Shown piece by piece: positions 61,222 through 64,000 of a DNA stretch of 64,000 nt. The notes beneath the pieces are model-generated. The model had not been told where the DNA came from. It did no database searches and saw nothing but the letters and a program-made list of their open reading frames with translations. The first letter of the stretch is position 1; each line of letters starts with the position of its first letter. The translations under genes and the position numbers were made by a program. The stretch comes from Lamellibrachia satsuma (Eukaryota > Annelida > Polychaeta > Sabellida > Siboglinidae). The DNA is taken from contig BSQZ01000125.1 in the NCBI GenBank assembly GCA_033239005.1, positions 441,501 through 505,500 on the forward strand. The letters are read 5' to 3'.

Positions 61222-64000
61222 CAGTTTTAACAAGTAGCTGTAACCCTACTAGTAGACTTGGGGTTTATGAGGGCACAACAAGTAGCTGTAACCCTACTAC
61301 TAGACTTGGGGTTTATGAGGGAACAACAAGTAGCTGTAACCCTACTAGTAGACTTGGGGTTTATGAGGGAACAACAAGTAGCTGTAACCCTACTAGTAGA
61401 CTTGGGGTTTATGAGGGCACAACAAGTAGCTGTAACCCTACTACTAGACTTGGGGTTTATGAGGGCACAACAAGTAGCTGTAACCCTACTACTAGACTTG
61501 GGGTTTATGAGGGCACAACAAGTAGCTGTAACCCTACTATTAGACTTGGGGTTTATGAGGGCACAACAAGTAGCTGTAACCCTACTACTATACCTGGGGT
61601 TTATGAGCGCACAACAAGTAGTTGTAACCCTACAACTAGACCTGGGGTTTATGAGGGCACAACAAGTAGCTGTAACCCTACTACTAGACCTGGGGTTTAT
61701 GAGGGCACAACAAGTAGCTGTAACCCTACTAGTAGACCTGGGGTTTATGAGGGCACAACAAGTAGCTGTAACCCTACTACTAGACTTGGGGTTTATGAGG
61801 GCACAACAAGTAGTTGTAACCCTACAACTAGACCTGGGGTTTATGAGGGCACAACAAGTAGCTGTAACCCTACTACTAGACCTGGGGTTTATGAGGGCAC
61901 AACAAGTAGCTGTAACCCTACTACTAGACTTGGGGTTTATGAGGGCACAACAAGTAGCTGTAACCCTACTACTATACCTGGGGTTTATGAGGGCACAACA
62001 AGTAGTTGTAACCCTACTACTAGACCTGGGGTTTATGAGGGCACAACAAGTAGTTGTAACCCTACTACTATACCTGGGGTTTATGAGGGCACAACAAGTA
62101 GCTGTAACCCTACTACCAGACCTGGGGTTTATGAGGGCACAACAAGTAGCTGTAACCCTATTACAACTAGACCTGGGGTTTATGAGGGCACAACAAGTAG
62201 CTGTAACCCTACTACTATACCTGGGGTTTATGAGGGCACAACAAGTAGCTGTAACCCTACTACTATACCTGGGGTTTATGAGGGCACAACAAGTAGCTGT
62301 AATCCTACTACTAGACCTGGGGTTTATGAGGGCACAACAAGTAGCTGTAACCCTACTACCAGACCTGGGGTTTATGAGGGCACAACAAGTAGCTGTAACC
62401 CTATTACAACTAGACCTGGGGTTTATGAGGGCACAACAAGTAGCTGTAACCCTACTACAACTAGACCTGGGGTTTATGAGGGCACAACAAGTAGTTGTAA
62501 CCTTACAACTAGACCTGGGGTTTATGAGGGCACAACAAGTAGTTGTAACCCTACTACTAGACCTGGGGTTTATGAGGGCACAACAAGTAGTTGTAACCCT
62601 ACAACTAGACCTGGGGTTTATGAGGGCACAACAAGTAGCTGTAACCCTACTACCAGACCTGGGGTTTATGAGGGCACAACAAGTAGCTGTAACCCTACTA
62701 CTAGACCTGGGGTTTATGAGGGCACAACAAGTAGCTGTAACCCTACTACTAGACCTGGGGTTTATGAGGGCACAACAAGTAGCTGTAACCATATTACTAG
62801 ACCTGGGGTTTATGAGGGCACAACAAGTAGCTGTAACCCTACAACTAGACCTGGGGTTTATGAGGGCACAACAAGTAGCTGTAACCCTACAACTAGACCT
62901 GGGGTTTATGAGGGCATAACAAGTAGTTGTAACCCTACAACTAGACCTGGGGTTTATGAGGGCACAACAAGTAGCTGTAACCCTACTACTAGACCTGGGG
63001 TTTATGAGGGCACAACAAGTAGCTGTAACCCTACTACTAGACCTGGGGTTTATGAGGGCACAACAAGTAGTTGTAACCCTACAACTAGACCTGGGGTTTA
63101 TGAGGGCACAACAAGTAGCTGTAACCCTACAACTAGACCTGGGGTTTATGAGGGCACAACAAGTAGCTGTAACCCTACTACAACCAGACCTGGGGTTTAT
63201 GAGGGCACAACAAGTAGCTGTAACCCTACTACTAGACCTGGGGTTTATGAGGGCACAACAAGTAGTTGTAACCCTACAACTAGACCTGGGGTTTATGAGG
63301 GCACAAGTACTTGTAACCCTACAACTAGACCTGGGGTTTATGAGGGCACAACAAGTAGCTGTAACCCTACTACAACTAGACCTGGGGTTTATGAGGGCAC
63401 AACAAGTAGCTGTAACCCTACAACTAGACCTGGGGTTTATGAGGGCACAACAAGTAGTTGTAACCCTACTACTAGACCTGGGGTTTATGAGGGCACAACA
63501 AGTAGTTGTAACCCTACTACTAGACCTGGGGTTTATGAGGGCACAACAAGTAGCTGTAACCCTACTACATCTAGACCTGGGATTTATGAGGGCACAACAA
63601 GTAGCTGTAACCCTACTACAACTAGACCTGGGGTTTATGAGGGCACAACAAGTAGCTGTAGCCCTACTACTAGACCTGGGGTTTATGAGGGCACAACAAG
63701 TAGCTGTAACCCTACTACCAGACCTGGGGTTTATGAGGGCACAACAAGTAGCTGTAACCCTACTACAACCAGACCTGGGGTTTATGAGGGCACAACAAGT
63801 AGCTGTAACCCTACAACTAGACCTGGGGTTTATGAGGGCACAACAAGTAGTTGTAACCCTACTACTAGACCTGGGGTTTACGAGGGCACAACAAGTAGCT
63901 GTAACCCTACTACTAGACCTGGGGTTTATGAGGGCACAACAAGTAGCTGTAACCCTACTACAACTAGACCTGGGGTTTATGAGGGCACAACAAGTAGTTG
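61222..64000. repeat. 48-bp minisatellite in intron 18, at least 57 copies, running off the window
   Basis: The unit gacctggggtttatgagggc plus acaacaagtagctgtaaccc and tactacta, with 51-bp variants carrying an extra acaa/ttaca triplet. The period opens frames on both strands (61,227-62,919). These are repeat artefacts. Each unit contains TAACCCTA, but not as a continuous telomeric repeat. Confidence 0.96.

Noticed and set aside
61227..62919. 521- and 553-codon open frames on opposite strands
   Set aside because: 48/51-bp array artefacts inside SART3 intron 18.
61222..64000. Telomere-like TAACCCTA words suggesting an interstitial telomere
   Set aside because: The motif occurs once per 48-bp unit within unrelated sequence, not as consecutive TTAGGG repeats.

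Overview
This is metazoan nuclear DNA: split genes with GT-AG introns, CR1-like, Ty3/gypsy and DIRS-like retroelements, hAT-like DNA elements, and a very high minisatellite load. The repeat and gene content suggests a marine invertebrate or basal chordate, but the sequence alone does not fix the species. No bacterial genes, operons, rRNA genes or CRISPR arrays are present.

Positions 1-20,628 are gene-poor and made of nested mobile elements. A minus-strand non-LTR element (about 1,726-12,494) is broken by a plus-strand CR1/jockey-like fragment (2,655-4,030) and by a Ty3/gypsy element with 134-bp LTRs and a perfect AATAC target duplication (4,773-9,325). Its own coding sequence also carries internal tandem expansions (2,036-2,345, 9,520-9,670 and 10,080-11,885). 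Further on lie a CR1-like 3' end (12,495-12,964), an AT-rich cruciform-type palindrome (14,378-14,592) and a minus-strand DIRS-like tyrosine-recombinase element (15,770-18,310). A 265-bp pure alternating purine-pyrimidine tract (932-1,196) is a strong Z-DNA candidate.

Positions 20,629 to the end hold one real host gene on the plus strand: the orthologue of SART3 (p110, the U4/U6 snRNP recycling factor related to yeast Prp24). I reconstruct 18 exons (20,629-61,183) whose splice phases all agree and which sum to 2,178 nt, or 726 codons. They cover an acidic N-terminus, the HAT-repeat domain, a basic/proline-rich linker and most of RRM1. The rest of RRM1, RRM2 and the C-terminus lie beyond the window.

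The introns are grown largely by minisatellites. The shortest introns (2, 6, 9 and 17; 304-528 bp) have none, while every intron longer than about 600 bp has at least one. Three arrays contain copies of the splice junctions of neighbouring exons. Intron 4 opens with dozens of copies of the exon-4 3' end plus its donor, and closes with about 38 copies of the exon-5 acceptor plus the first exon-5 bases. Intron 5 repeats the exon-5 3' end plus its donor. The gene for a splicing-recycling factor is therefore flanked internally by candidate decoy splice sites. That is the most unusual feature of the window. Whether the copies are used is inference. Several arrays are themselves interrupted by CR1-like or hAT-like insertions, so those arrays are older than the insertions.
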